Shown: in pieces, positions 16,800 to 26,245 of the stretch | Numbering within the stretch: position 1 is the first letter of the stretch | Layout of the letters: the number at the start of each line of letters is the position of its first letter | NCBI RefSeq assembly: GCF_007827045.1 | Contig: NZ_RPFW01000001.1 | Span: 124,001-188,000 of the forward strand | DNA from: Trebonia kvetii | Lineage (GTDB): Bacteria; Actinomycetota; Actinomycetes; Streptosporangiales; Streptosporangiaceae | Reading direction: 5' to 3' | DNA length: 64,000 nucleotides | Notes under the pieces: model-generated | What the model saw: only the letters and a program-made list of their open reading frames with translations | What the model was told of the DNA's origin: nothing | Databases searched by the model: none | Made by a program: the position numbers and the translations under genes

Positions 16800-16930
16800 G
16801 CGGCCCACGCCCTGACTAGTTCTTTGACGTTGAACTTCGCCCCCCAGACATGCTGCAGACCGGCAACCGTGGAAGGATCGGGACGGTAATCAACGAGACA
16901 CAGTCAGAGCCTGAACGAGGGGAGACCAGC

Positions 16931-18559
16931 ATGCCGACTCCGCTGCGGGAGCGGAAGGCGTGGCAGGCGCTCGAGCGCCATTACGCGGAAATCTCCGGGT
17001 CACACCTGCGCGAACTGTTCGCGGCCGACCCCGGGCGGGGCGAGCGGCTCAGCGCCGAGGCCGTGGGCATTTACCTGGACTACTCCAAGAACCGGGTCAC
17101 CGATGAAACCATGGCCCTGCTCGTCGAGCTCGCCGAGGAGTCGGGGGTGCCTGCCAGGCGGGACGCGATGTTCCGGGGCGAGCACATCAACGTGTCCGAG
17201 GACCGGGCGGTGCTGCACACCGCGCTGCGGCTGCCGGAGACGGCGTCGCTCGTGGTCGACGGGCAGGACGTCGTGGCGGACGTGCACGCCGTGCTGCACC
17301 GCATGCGCGACTTCGCGAACCGCGTCCGTTCCGGCGAGTTCAAGGGCTTCACCGGTAAGCCGATAAAGAACGTGATCAACATCGGCATCGGCGGATCCGA
17401 CCTCGGTCCGGTCATGGCGTACGAGGCGCTGCGGCATTACTGCACGCGTGAAATCACCTTCCGTTTCGTATCCAACGTCGATTCCACTGACTTCGTGGAG
17501 GCGGTCCGCGACCTGTCGCCCGAGGAAACCCTCTTCATCATCTCCTCCAAGACGTTCGGCACCCTGGAGACGCTGGCGAACGCGACGTCCGCGCGGGACT
17601 GGATCGTGTCCGCGCTCGGGTCCGCCGACGCCGTGGCGAACCACTTCGTGGCCGTTTCCACCAACGCCGCGCGCGTATCGGCGTTCGGCATCGACACGGC
17701 GAACATGTTCGGGTTCTGGGACTGGGTCGGCGGTCGCTATTCGATGGACTCCGCCATCGGGTTGTCCAACATGATCGCGCTGGGGCCCGACCAGTTCGAT
17801 GAGCTGCTCGCCGGGTTCCACGACATGGACGAGCACTTCCGCACCGCGCCGCTCGCCGCGAACCTGCCGGTGCTGCTCGGTGTGCTCGCCGTCTGGTACC
17901 GGGACTTCTTCGGCTGCCAGACCGTCGGGGTCATGCCGTACGAGCAGTACCTCAAGCGGTTCCCCGCCTACCTGCAGCAGCTCACCATGGAGTCCAACGG
18001 CAAGCATGTGACGCTGTCCGGCCAGCAGGTGGACTACGACACGGGCGCGGTCTACTGGGGCGAGCCGGGCACCAACGGGCAGCACTCCTTCTACCAGCTC
18101 ATCCACCAGGGGACGGTGCTGGTCCCGGTCGACCTGATCGGGTTCGCGCGGACACTGAACCCGCTTGGCGACCACCACGACCTGCTGTCGTCTAACGTGT
18201 TCGCGCAGGCCGCCGCGCTCGCGTTCGGTAAGACCGAGGCCGAGGTGCGGGCGGAGGGAACGGCCGAGGCGGTGGTGCCGCACCGTGTGTTCGAGGGCAA
18301 CCGACCGACGAACACGCTGCTATGCGACGTGCTGACGCCGCGGCTGCTCGGCTCGCTGATCGCGCTTTACGAGCACTCGGTGTTCGTGCAGGGGACCATC
18401 TGGGAGATCGACTCATTCGACCAGTGGGGCGTCGAGCTCGGCAAGGTGCTCGCCCAGCAGATCATCCCCGAGCTCACCTCAGCCGCCGAGCCGTCGCTGA
18501 CGCACGACTCTTCTACTAATGCGCTGATCAGGCGCTACCGTTCGCTCAAGGGGGCGTGA
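16931..18559 (+). CDS. pgi: Glucose-6-phosphate isomerase
   Basis: Interconverts glucose-6-P and fructose-6-P (glycolysis/gluconeogenesis). 542 aa from ATG 16931 after GAGGGGAGACC. Family motifs: [53 protein letters not shown] (signature 1 region), [11 protein letters not shown] and the C-terminal signature with the catalytic Lys region [10 protein letters not shown]. It opens a plus-strand set pgi-gnd-zwf (9-nt gaps), so one operon covering entry into glycolysis and the oxidative pentose-phosphate branch. Confidence 0.96.
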   Translation: MPTPLRERKAWQALERHYAEISGSHLRELFAADPGRGERLSAEAVGIYLDYSKNRVTDETMALLVELAEESGVPARRDAMFRGEHINVSEDRAVLHTALRLPETASLVVDGQDVVADVHAVLHRMRDFANRVRSGEFKGFTGKPIKNVINIGIGGSDLGPVMAYEALRHYCTREITFRFVSNVDSTDFVEAVRDLSPEETLFIISSKTFGTLETLANATSARDWIVSALGSADAVANHFVAVSTNAARVSAFGIDTANMFGFWDWVGGRYSMDSAIGLSNMIALGPDQFDELLAGFHDMDEHFRTAPLAANLPVLLGVLAVWYRDFFGCQTVGVMPYEQYLKRFPAYLQQLTMESNGKHVTLSGQQVDYDTGAVYWGEPGTNGQHSFYQLIHQGTVLVPVDLIGFARTLNPLGDHHDLLSSNVFAQAAALAFGKTEAEVRAEGTAEAVVPHRVFEGNRPTNTLLCDVLTPRLLGSLIALYEHSVFVQGTIWEIDSFDQWGVELGKVLAQQIIPELTSAAEPSLTHDSSTNALIRRYRSLKGA

Positions 18560-18568
18560 GGACTCGAC

Positions 18569-19597
18569 ATGGCAACTGACAATCCCATGCAGCTCGGCAT
18601 GATCGGGCTCGGCCGGATGGGGGCCAACCTGGTCCGCCGGCTGATGCGCGACGGCCACCACTGCGTGACCTACGACGTGAACCCGGACGCGGTCAAGGCG
18701 ATGGAGGCGGAGGGGGCCGTCGGGTCATCTTCGCTCGCGGAGTTCGTGGCAGGTCTGGAGAAGCCGCGCAACATCTGGATCATGGTTCCCGCCGGGATCG
18801 TGGACTCCACGCTCGAGCAGCTGGTGCCACTGCTCGACGCCGACGACACGATCATCGACGGCGGCAACTCCTACTACCGCGACGACATCACCAGGTCCAA
18901 GGCGCTCAAGCCGAAGGGGCTGCACTACCTCGACGTCGGCACCTCGGGCGGCGTGTGGGGCCTGGAGCGCGGCTACTGCCTGATGATCGGCGGCGACACC
19001 CCCGCAGTGCTGCGGCTCGACCCGATCTTCAAGACGATCGCGCCCGGCGAGGGGTCCGTCGAGCTCACCGCTGGCCGCGCGCCCGGGACAACCGCGTCCC
19101 AGGGCTACCTGCACTGCGGGCCGTCCGGCGCCGGGCACTTCGTCAAGATGGTCCACAACGGCATCGAGTACGGCATGATGGCCGCGATCGCCGAGGGTCT
19201 GTCGATCATCAAGGGGGCCGGCATCGGCCTCCAGGAGAACGCCACCCACGACGCGGAGAACACCCCGCTGCGCCACCCTGAGGCGTACCAGTACGACATC
19301 AACGTCGGCGACGTCGCCGAGGTGTGGCGGCGCGGGTCCGTTGTGTCGTCGTGGCTGGTGGACCTGGCCGCCGCCGCGCTCGCCAAATCGCCAGACCTCC
19401 AGGAGTTCGGCGGCCGCGTGTCCGACTCGGGCGAAGGCCGGTGGACGGTGGAGGCGGCGATCGACGAGGGCGTGCCCGCCCCCGTCATCACTGCGTCGCT
19501 GTTCCAGCGGTTCGAGTCGCGCGACCTCGGCGTGTTCACCGGCAAGATCCTCTCGGCGCTCCGGTCAGAGTTCGGCGGACACGCCGAGCAGAAGTGA
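18569..19597 (+). CDS. gnd: 6-phosphogluconate dehydrogenase (decarboxylating), short form
   Basis: Oxidatively decarboxylates 6-phosphogluconate to ribulose-5-P. 342 aa, i.e. the short YqeC/GntZ-like form rather than the ~470-aa form. Motifs: nucleotide site LGMIGLGRMGANLVRRL; DGGNSYYRDD; catalytic region HCGPSGAGHFVKMVHNGIEYG (Lys-Asn pair). The cofactor (NAD or NADP) cannot be read with certainty. ATG 18569 is 9 nt after the pgi stop; zwf GTG is 9 nt after its own stop. Confidence 0.94.
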   Translation: MATDNPMQLGMIGLGRMGANLVRRLMRDGHHCVTYDVNPDAVKAMEAEGAVGSSSLAEFVAGLEKPRNIWIMVPAGIVDSTLEQLVPLLDADDTIIDGGNSYYRDDITRSKALKPKGLHYLDVGTSGGVWGLERGYCLMIGGDTPAVLRLDPIFKTIAPGEGSVELTAGRAPGTTASQGYLHCGPSGAGHFVKMVHNGIEYGMMAAIAEGLSIIKGAGIGLQENATHDAENTPLRHPEAYQYDINVGDVAEVWRRGSVVSSWLVDLAAAALAKSPDLQEFGGRVSDSGEGRWTVEAAIDEGVPAPVITASLFQRFESRDLGVFTGKILSALRSEFGGHAEQK

Positions 19598-19606
19598 GGA
19601 AATGAA

Positions 19607-21112
19607 GTGAGCACCCAGTCCGGACCGGCACAACCCCCCCGGTCCGTGCGGCAAGGCCACGCCAAGCCAGACCCGCACGTGATCGTCCTGTTCGGCGCTA
19701 CTGGAGACCTGGCCAAGCGCAAGCTGCTTCCCGGGCTCTACCATCTGTTCGTCGCCGGGCTGCTGCCCGAGGAGTTCCGCGTCATCGGGTCCTCACCGCA
19801 GGAGTTCGCCCTGTCAGACGCCGACTTCCGCACCCGCGCGGAGCAGGCCTGCCAGGAGTTCGGCAACTGCAAGCCCGACGAGTCGTGGGACTCGTTCGCC
19901 TCGCGGCTGTCGTTCGGCGCGGCGTCGCCCGACGACCCCGCCCCGCTGGTCACAGCGGTCACGGAGGCGGAGAAGGCGATTGCGGGCGCTTCTTCCAACG
20001 GGCGCAGGCGGAACGGGTCGCACGCGGTCGGGCGGCTCTTCCACCTGGCGGTGCCGCCCGCCGCGTTCGGCTCGGTGGTGACGATGCTCGGCTCGTCGGG
20101 TCTGGCCAACGAGCACTCGCGGGTGATCATCGAGAAGCCGTTCGGCACCGACCTGGAGTCGTCCAGAAAGCTCAACGACACCGTGCATGCGGTATTCGAC
20201 GAGTCGCAGGTGTTCCGCATCGACCACTTCCTCGGCAAGGAATCGGTCGACAACGTGCTCGCCTTCCGGTTCGCCAACGGCCTGTTCGAGCCGATATGGA
20301 ACCGGCAGCACATCAGGTACGTGCAGATCGACGTGCCTGAGACGCTCACCGTCGAGCAGCGGGCCGGCTTCTACAACGCGACGGGCGCCTACCGGGACAT
20401 GGTGGTGACCCACCTGTTCCAGGTGCTCGGCTTCGTCGCGATGGAGCCGCCGACGTCACTCGCCGCCAAGCCGCTGCGCGATGAGAAGAGCAAGGTGTAC
20501 GACGCGCTGCGGCCCATCGATGTGCGGCATGTGGTGCGCGGCCAGTACGAGGGATACCGGTCGATCGACGGTGTGCCCAAGGACTCCGACACCGAGACAA
20601 TGATCGCGGTGCGGGCGGAGATCGAGAACTGGCGCTGGCACGGCGTGCCGTTCTTCCTGCGCTCGGGCAAGGCGCTCGCCTCGTCGCGGCAGGTCATCAC
20701 GCTCGGGTTCCACACGCCGCCGGTGCGCATGTTCCGCACCCACCGGGTGGACGCGCCGACTGGCAAGGTCAACGAGATCGTCATCGACTTCGCTGACCCT
20801 GGGTCGATCGCCATCGAGTTCATGGCCAAGATGCCCGGGCCCGAGATGACGCTCGGGACGGGGAAGATGACCTTCAGGTACGAGGACTCGTTCGCGGCGT
20901 CCAATGCCCTGGAGGGGTACGAGCGGCTGATCCTGCTCGCCATGCTCGGCGACCAGTCGCTGTTCACCAGGGCCGACGGCATCGACCGGGTGTGGGAGAT
21001 CTCGCAGCCGCTGCTCGACTCCCCGCCGCCCGTGGAGCCGTACGCGGTCGGGTCGTGGGGGCCGGCGTCGGTCGAGAGGCTCATCGCGCCGTACAAGTGG
21101 TACCTGCGGTAA
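19607..21112 (+). CDS. zwf: Glucose-6-phosphate 1-dehydrogenase
   Basis: First enzyme of the oxidative pentose-phosphate pathway; makes NADPH. 501 aa from GTG 19607 (ribosome site GAGGAAATGAA). Motifs: dinucleotide site [31 protein letters not shown], and the active-site signature RIDHFLGKE. Last gene of pgi-gnd-zwf. No opcA or transaldolase/transketolase follows; a terminator-like hairpin does. Confidence 0.96.
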   Translation: MSTQSGPAQPPRSVRQGHAKPDPHVIVLFGATGDLAKRKLLPGLYHLFVAGLLPEEFRVIGSSPQEFALSDADFRTRAEQACQEFGNCKPDESWDSFASRLSFGAASPDDPAPLVTAVTEAEKAIAGASSNGRRRNGSHAVGRLFHLAVPPAAFGSVVTMLGSSGLANEHSRVIIEKPFGTDLESSRKLNDTVHAVFDESQVFRIDHFLGKESVDNVLAFRFANGLFEPIWNRQHIRYVQIDVPETLTVEQRAGFYNATGAYRDMVVTHLFQVLGFVAMEPPTSLAAKPLRDEKSKVYDALRPIDVRHVVRGQYEGYRSIDGVPKDSDTETMIAVRAEIENWRWHGVPFFLRSGKALASSRQVITLGFHTPPVRMFRTHRVDAPTGKVNEIVIDFADPGSIAIEFMAKMPGPEMTLGTGKMTFRYEDSFAASNALEGYERLILLAMLGDQSLFTRADGIDRVWEISQPLLDSPPPVEPYAVGSWGPASVERLIAPYKWYLR

Positions 21113-21178
21113 CCGTTTTGCTGTCCCGCGACGCGGCGCGGCGTGTGTAGCCGTTTCCGGCTCGTGGGTCAGCGTGGA

Positions 21179-21209
21179 ACCATCCGCGGCTATATCCGCC
21201 GCGGATGGT
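21179..21209. terminator. Perfect hairpin downstream of zwf
   Basis: Arms ACCATCCGCGGC / GCCGCGGATGGT, perfect over 12 nt with a 7-nt AT-containing loop, 66 nt after the zwf stop. Likely terminator of pgi-gnd-zwf. Confidence 0.65.
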
Positions 21210-21295
21210 CATTTGCGACGAATGCGCGCACCGCGACTACTAGCGCACACCCCGGGAACGGGGGGACCGACCCGGCTGGTTACGGTCCACCAGGT

Positions 21296-21344
21296 CATCG
21301 CGCAAGAAAGGGGGCGTGATAGTGCCCCCCTTTCTTGTGCGATG
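21296..21344. terminator. Strong hairpin in the zwf-lipid kinase gap
   Basis: CATCGCGCAAGAAAGGGGGC pairs with GCCCCCCTTTCTTGTGCGATG (one mismatch, one extra base) around an 8-nt loop; the T-run in the right arm makes it a good terminator. No gene is recognised in 21113-21637; the AT-rich stretch 21500-21535 just before the next gene is a plausible promoter region. Confidence 0.6.
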
Positions 21345-21637
21345 CGCGGAATCTACGCGATCGTGGAGGCACCCGGCCAGGACCGGCCCTGGGACACGGC
21401 GAAGGACGGGCGGCGACCACGCCCGTGTGCACAACCCGACCTAATTGCCCGGTTCGGATGAGTGGACCATCGCAAGTCGGGTGTCCGCTAAACCGGGACA
21501 AATAGGTCGCTTTTTGTTGCTTTTGTTAACGTTTCCCGCCGATGGCCCACGATAGCGGTGTCGCGTTGGGCTATCGCGGGGCCCGCCGGCGGACCGCGAG
21601 GTTTCCGGCGGGCCGTGCGGGTACCCTCGATGACGGT

Positions 21638-22573
21638 ATGCCTGGTGTCGCGTTTGTGGTCAATGGCTCGCTGGTACGAGGCAGCGGGCACTTCGTCGCG
21701 TTGTGCCGCGAGGGCGCGGCACGGCACGGGTGGGACTGCGACGTGCTTGTCACGGAGAAGGCCGAGGCGGGGATCGCGGCTGCCAACGGCGCCGCACTCG
21801 ACGGCGTGGACATCGTGGTCGCCGTCGGCGGCGACGGGACCGTGCGCGGGTGCGCCGAGGGTCTCGCCGGAACCGGCGTGCCGCTCGGCATCGTCCCGCA
21901 CGGAACTGCCAACCTGCTCGCGCGGTCGCTCGGCGTCCCGGTGCATCCGAGGGCCGCGCTCAGCGCGGCGCTCGACCCGCGCGCCAGCGACCGGACGATC
22001 GACCTTGCGGTGGCCGACGACGTGCCGTTCACGGCGATGGCGGGGATGGGGCTCGACGCGGCCGTCGTCGCGGGTACCAAACTGAAGCACCAGTTCGGCT
22101 GGCTCGCCTATGCGATGTCCGGCGCGGTGCACCTCGCGGTTCCGCCCGTCCGGTTCACCATCTCGCTCGACGACGGGCCGCCCATCGAACGGATGGCACG
22201 ATCGGTGGTGGCGGGGAACTCCGGGCTGCTTCCCGGCGGATTCAGCCTGCTGCCCGACGCGCGGCTCGACGACGGGATGCTGGACGTGGGAGTGCTCGCG
22301 CCCTATGGCCCGTTCGGCTGGCCCCGGGTGGCCACGCGCGTGCTGACGAACAGCCGCCACCAGGACCGGATGCTCGAGCGATTCCAGGCGAGGAAGATCG
22401 AGATTACCGCGAGCGCGACACTGCCGCGCGAGGTGGACGGCGAGCTTGTCGAGGCCGGCCGCCGGCTCACGATCTCCGTGCGGCCCGCGGCTCTCCGGGT
22501 GCGGGTACCCGCGTCCGCGCCCGCCCTGCGGGCAGGCCGCGCGCCGGCCCTCTCCCCCGGCCAGCCGCGCTAG
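21638..22573 (+). CDS. Diacylglycerol kinase-family lipid kinase
   Basis: 311 aa from ATG 21638 (MPGVAFVVNGS). The DAGK catalytic motif VVAVGGDGTVRGCAEGL and the following VPHGTANLLAR are intact; the C-terminal YegS/DgkB-like domain (MAGMGLDAAVV, SGLLPGGFSLLPDARLDDGMLDV) is complete. Acts at the membrane on diacylglycerol, sphingoid or similar lipids; the substrate is not readable. An upstream extension in the same frame is Arg-rich and lacks a ribosome site. It is separated from zwf by two hairpins. Confidence 0.88.
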   Translation: MPGVAFVVNGSLVRGSGHFVALCREGAARHGWDCDVLVTEKAEAGIAAANGAALDGVDIVVAVGGDGTVRGCAEGLAGTGVPLGIVPHGTANLLARSLGVPVHPRAALSAALDPRASDRTIDLAVADDVPFTAMAGMGLDAAVVAGTKLKHQFGWLAYAMSGAVHLAVPPVRFTISLDDGPPIERMARSVVAGNSGLLPGGFSLLPDARLDDGMLDVGVLAPYGPFGWPRVATRVLTNSRHQDRMLERFQARKIEITASATLPREVDGELVEAGRRLTISVRPAALRVRVPASAPALRAGRAPALSPGQPR

Positions 22574-23003
22574 CGCTTGCGCTGCCGGCCGCGTGGTTGC
22601 CGAATGCGTGGACGTGGTCGGCCGCGTCCACGTTGCCGGCCGCGTGGCCGTTGGCGCTGCGGCGTGCAAGCGTCCCGGCGTCCCGCGATCGCTGGCCACA
22701 CGTGCCTCGTCTGCCACAGGCGTTTCGCCGGGTTGGGCATGAATCACGGAAATTCTGATTTCAACGGAAATTTTGTACTCGTAGAACGTGCTTTGCATTC
22801 ATCAGGATCAAGGTTTCCGTGATCATGGCGTCCGCTTTACTTTTTCGGCGCGATTATCGCGGTTTCGCCATGCGCGGGTCTCAAGCGGGTGCCCGTGGAA
22901 GGTCGCATGACGGCCTGCGCCTTTGCTAACTGCCGGGGCCCCCGTTGAGGCTCAGGAAAACGGTGATATACCCGTATCGGCGCATAACGCGAAAGCCGGT
23001 GAT
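22574..23003. other. Gap with an AT-rich promoter-like stretch
   Basis: No convincing gene. The stretch 22740-22865 is AT-rich for this genome and holds a direct repeat ACGGAAATT (22747-22755 and 22765-22773), so it is the likely promoter/operator region of the NfeD-flotillin pair. Confidence 0.4.
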
Positions 23004-23231
23004 GTGGCCGTGGACGCCTATGGTGGCGCGGCGGGAAGCCTGATCGGGACGGTCGGGCGGGTAACCGTATCCATTCCAGTCAACGGGCCCGGCGAGGTGC
23101 TGCTGCCCGTCCGCGGCGGCAGCGAGGCGTTCGCCGCGTGGTCTGACGAGCCCATTGCCCGCCATGCCCGGGTTGTCGTCGTCGATGCGCTGTCCGCTCG
23201 ATCCGTGCTGGTCACCCCGGCACCGGTCTGA
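23004..23231 (+). CDS. Small NfeD-like OB-fold protein
   Basis: About 75 aa from GTG 23004 (a TTG start at 22923 would give 102 aa). The pattern GSLIGTVGRVTVSIPVNGPG, EVLLPVRGGSEAFAAWSDEP, then RVVVVDALSARSVLVTP is that of the C-terminal OB-fold of NfeD proteins. The membrane helices and protease domain of full NfeD are absent. NfeD and flotillin genes are typically neighbours and their products act together at membrane microdomains, and a flotillin-like gene follows here by 48 nt. The family call rests on pattern and context, not on alignment. Confidence 0.6.
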   Translation: MAVDAYGGAAGSLIGTVGRVTVSIPVNGPGEVLLPVRGGSEAFAAWSDEPIARHARVVVVDALSARSVLVTPAPV

Positions 23232-23279
23232 GCAATCCCCACAAGAACCCTGCGGAAGACAGGGAAAAGGGAGTCCATC

Positions 23280-24608
23280 ATGCTGTTCTGGCGTGTCCCC
23301 GCGCCCAATGAGGCACTGCTTATCTCCGGATCCAAGCGGCGCAGGGAAGAAACGCAGTTCCGCATCGTCACCGGGCATGGCAGCTTCGTCATGCCGGTCA
23401 AGCAGCGGGCACGGCTGCTTTCTCTCGCCCTGCGCGAGGCCGAGATCACCGAGGAATGCATCACCAACCAGGGCATCCGGCTCAACGTGCGGGCGGTCGC
23501 CGCGTTCAAGGTGGGCGACGACTCGGCGTCCATCGCCAACGCCGCTCGCCGCTTCCTGTCCGAGCAAGACCGGATGGAGACCCTGGTCGGCCGGGTGTTC
23601 GCCGGGCACCTGCGGTCCATCGTTGGCGGGCTCACCGTCGAGCAGATCATCAGGGAACGGGACCGGGTCGCCCAGGAGATCAAGGACGGCAGCCACGCCG
23701 AGATGGAGAAGCTCGGCATCGTGGTGGACGCCCTGGAGATCCAGGAGATCGAGGACTCCTCCGGCTACATCAGCAACCTGGCCGCCCCGCACGCCGCCGC
23801 CGCGGCGAGCCAGGCCAGGATCGCGAAGGCCAAGGCCGACATGGAGGCCGCGGAGCGAGAAATGGCTGCCTTCGCGATGAAGGCGCAGTACGAGCGCGAC
23901 CTGTCGATCAAGCAGGCCGGGTACCTGGCGGAGACCCAGCAGGCCAAGGCCCGCGCGGAGCAGGCGGGACCGCTCGCGGAGGCGGAGACCAAGCAGCAGG
24001 TCATCCAGCAGCAGACCGCCCTCGCGCAGCACGAGGCCGAGCTGGCCGCGCAGCGCCTTGAGGCCGAGGTCCGCCGCCCGGCGGACGCCGAGGCGTACCG
24101 AACGCGGACGCTCGCCGAGGCCGGGCGCGACCAGGCACGGTTCGCCACCGAGGCCGAGGCGTTCCGCAAGCGCCAGATCGCCGAGGCGGACCGCGACCAG
24201 GCCAGGCTCGCCACCGAGGCGGATGCGTTCAGGCAGACCACGCTCGCCGAGTCCGCGGCGCAGGCCACGAGGGTCAAGGCGGATGCCCAGGCGCACGCGG
24301 AACGCGCGCAGGCGCAGGGTCAGGCGGACGCCAACCACGTGCTCGCCGCGTCGCTGGCTCAGGGGAACCAGGAGCTGATCGCGGCTAGCACGCTGGTGGA
24401 GAACCTGCCGTCCCTGGTCGAGGCGGCGGCGCGCGGCCTGGCCGGTACCAACCTCACCGTGCTCAACGGCACACAAGGGGTCAATGAGGTCATGGCCGGC
24501 CTGGTCGGCCAGGGCTTCGCCATCCTCGAGCTGCTGAAGAAGTCCGCCACCGTGCCCGTCCCGAGCACCAACGGCACCGCCCCGGCGCTGCGGGAGACGG
24601 TCGGCTAG
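23280..24608 (+). CDS. Flotillin-like SPFH-domain protein
   Basis: 442 aa from ATG 23280. Residues about 1-180 form an SPFH/band-7 domain (FWRVPAPNEALLISGSKRR, TNQGIRLNVRAVAAFKVGDD, LRSIVGGLTVEQIIRERDRV, EKLGIVVDALEIQEI). Residues about 185-360 are a long Glu/Ala/Arg/Gln-rich coiled coil with repeats (RTRTLAEAGRDQARFATEAE, FRKRQIAEADRDQARLATEA), as in flotillins. The C-terminus is variable and ends APALRETVG. There is no N-terminal membrane helix, so membrane attachment must be peripheral. Flotillins scaffold membrane microdomains. Paired with the NfeD-like protein upstream. Confidence 0.88.
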   Translation: MLFWRVPAPNEALLISGSKRRREETQFRIVTGHGSFVMPVKQRARLLSLALREAEITEECITNQGIRLNVRAVAAFKVGDDSASIANAARRFLSEQDRMETLVGRVFAGHLRSIVGGLTVEQIIRERDRVAQEIKDGSHAEMEKLGIVVDALEIQEIEDSSGYISNLAAPHAAAAASQARIAKAKADMEAAEREMAAFAMKAQYERDLSIKQAGYLAETQQAKARAEQAGPLAEAETKQQVIQQQTALAQHEAELAAQRLEAEVRRPADAEAYRTRTLAEAGRDQARFATEAEAFRKRQIAEADRDQARLATEADAFRQTTLAESAAQATRVKADAQAHAERAQAQGQADANHVLAASLAQGNQELIAASTLVENLPSLVEAAARGLAGTNLTVLNGTQGVNEVMAGLVGQGFAILELLKKSATVPVPSTNGTAPALRETVG

Positions 24609-24616
24609 AGCCGGCG

Positions 24617-24680
24617 TTGCTTACCCGGTGGCGCGACAAATGCCACGGACCGGACATGGGAGCAGTCACCGGGTAAGCAA
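24617..24680. terminator. Hairpin between flotillin and a converging gene
   Basis: Perfect 14-nt arms TTGCTTACCCGGTG / CACCGGGTAAGCAA separated by 36 nt, between the flotillin stop and the stop of the minus-strand membrane protein. Probable bidirectional terminator, with a long loop. Confidence 0.5.
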
Positions 24681-24695
24681 GGTGGGACGATGACG

Positions 24696-25115
24696 CTACT
24701 GCTGGTCCTCGGGCTGACTGCGCTGTTCAAGCGACTCGAGTTGGCGCATAAGCAGTTCTTGCAGTGCGCGGTCCATCGTTACCGACGACAACCGCTCCAT
24801 GGCCAGGCCAAGGGCGCGCCGGTACTGCTGCGGCGTAAGCGGCGAAGGATCGGAATCAGGCGTCGACGACTGGTGCTCTCCCCTGCCACCATTCTTCTCA
24901 CGGTTAGCCAGGCGGTGCTGTCCGCCGTCGCTGAAGTACCGGTCGGGAAGTGCGTGCCGCTTAAGTATCACGATCGGTGCGACCAGGACGTAGGGCCAGT
25001 GGAGCATGAGGTCCAGGTAACGATCATGGCTGGGCTTGCCCACGGTCGAAATGGCCAGAGTCAAGAGCATCACCTGACCCGCTACGAAGACGACCGCGAT
25101 CATGAAAATAGCCAT
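24696..25115 (-). CDS. Small membrane protein of unknown function
   Basis: 139 aa from ATG 25115. Two probable membrane helices (IFMIAVVFVAGQVMLLTLAI and HWPYVLVAPIVILK) are followed by a hydrophilic tail with Asp/Ser/Pro linker and a helical Gln/Glu/Arg/Leu-rich end (MDRALQELLMRQLESLEQR) that may be coiled-coil. No known family recognised. The competing plus-strand frame is Arg/Gln-rich and less plausible. It converges on the flotillin gene and is divergent from the deacetylase across a 246-nt gap. Confidence 0.5.
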   Translation of the reverse strand: MAIFMIAVVFVAGQVMLLTLAISTVGKPSHDRYLDLMLHWPYVLVAPIVILKRHALPDRYFSDGGQHRLANREKNGGRGEHQSSTPDSDPSPLTPQQYRRALGLAMERLSSVTMDRALQELLMRQLESLEQRSQPEDQQ

Positions 25116-25361
25116 CTGCAGCGGATGCGGAATCGCACGAGTGACAATTTCTATTGTTCCATTTCCATCTAAGCGAAATAAGCGCGGTATGCGTGATCGA
25201 AGCCACCATGTAACGAATCGTCAATGTGACACGAGGAAACGTCCCACCGCCGGAGCGCCGACGAGTCGTAGCGAGACGGGCCCGCGCCGCAGAGCCAAGC
25301 GGGCGGCAGCGCATGAGGGGCAAGTTTCCTACTAAAAAGATAGGAAAGGTTCAGCGGAATA

Positions 25362-26237
25362 ATGTCATGGGCAGATGGCACTCTTGAAGATATGGCTGAG
25401 GCTCTTACTCTCATGGCGGTGCACGCCCATCCCGACGATGAGGCGTCCGGCGGCGGCATCCTCGCGACCTACGCCGACCAGGGTGTCCGCGTGGTCGTAG
25501 TTACCTGCACGAACGGCGAATTCGGCGACGCGCCCGGCGGGATCAAGCCGGGCCAGGACGGGCACGACCCGCAAGCGGTGGCGCGGCTGCGGCTCGCGGA
25601 GCTCGACGAGTCGGCGCGCATTCTTCAAGTCAGCGCGCTCGAACCGCTCGGCTACCACGACTCGGGCATGGAGGAATGGGAGTACAAGGCGCGGCCCGAC
25701 GCCTTCTGCAACGTGCCGATCGAGACGGTGGCGGGGCGGATCGGCGAGCTGATCACCAAGTACCAGCCCCAGGTGCTTGTCACCTACGACGACGCGGGCG
25801 CCTACCAGCATCCGGACCATGTGCACGCCAGCCTCGCCGCGCAGCTCGCGGCCACGCAGACGGGCATACCGGAGAAGGTGTACCTGTCCACGATGAAGGG
25901 CTCGAACTGGCGGAAGATCTGGGACGCGCTGCGCGAGGCCGGCGAGGAGGTCCCGAACTGGGACAACGACTCCGAGGAGGCGAAGGAGCGGGCAGCGCGG
26001 GCACTTGAGTCCGAGGCGCGGATCACCACCACGGTCGACATCCGCCCGGTGCTCGAGCGCAAGCGGGCGGCACTCTTCGCGCACGGCAGCCAGATCAACG
26101 ACTCGTGGTTCAGCAAGCTGCCGCAGGAAGTCGCCGAGCAGGCCTTCGGCTACGAGTACTTCATCAGGATCGCGGACACGACCGGTACGCCGCTGCCTGA
26201 GGACGACCTGTTCGCTGGGTTGCGAACGGGGGCATAA
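25362..26237 (+). CDS. PIG-L/LmbE family deacetylase (mycothiol Mca/MshB type)
   Basis: 291 aa from ATG 25362; ATG 25392 is a shorter alternative. Zinc motif AHPDDEASGGG near the N-terminus (His, Asp, Asp) and the second zinc His in YQHPDHVHASL match N-acetylglucosaminyl-inositol deacetylase (MshB) and mycothiol S-conjugate amidase (Mca). Length and the C-terminal region (WFSKLPQEVAEQAFGYEYFIR) look closer to Mca. Mycothiol is the actinobacterial thiol, and Mca removes mycothiol-bound toxins. There is no mshA/mshC nearby to settle it. The next gene starts 9 nt after the stop. Confidence 0.82.
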   Translation: MSWADGTLEDMAEALTLMAVHAHPDDEASGGGILATYADQGVRVVVVTCTNGEFGDAPGGIKPGQDGHDPQAVARLRLAELDESARILQVSALEPLGYHDSGMEEWEYKARPDAFCNVPIETVAGRIGELITKYQPQVLVTYDDAGAYQHPDHVHASLAAQLAATQTGIPEKVYLSTMKGSNWRKIWDALREAGEEVPNWDNDSEEAKERAARALESEARITTTVDIRPVLERKRAALFAHGSQINDSWFSKLPQEVAEQAFGYEYFIRIADTTGTPLPEDDLFAGLRTGA

Positions 26238-26245
26238 CGGGCAGC

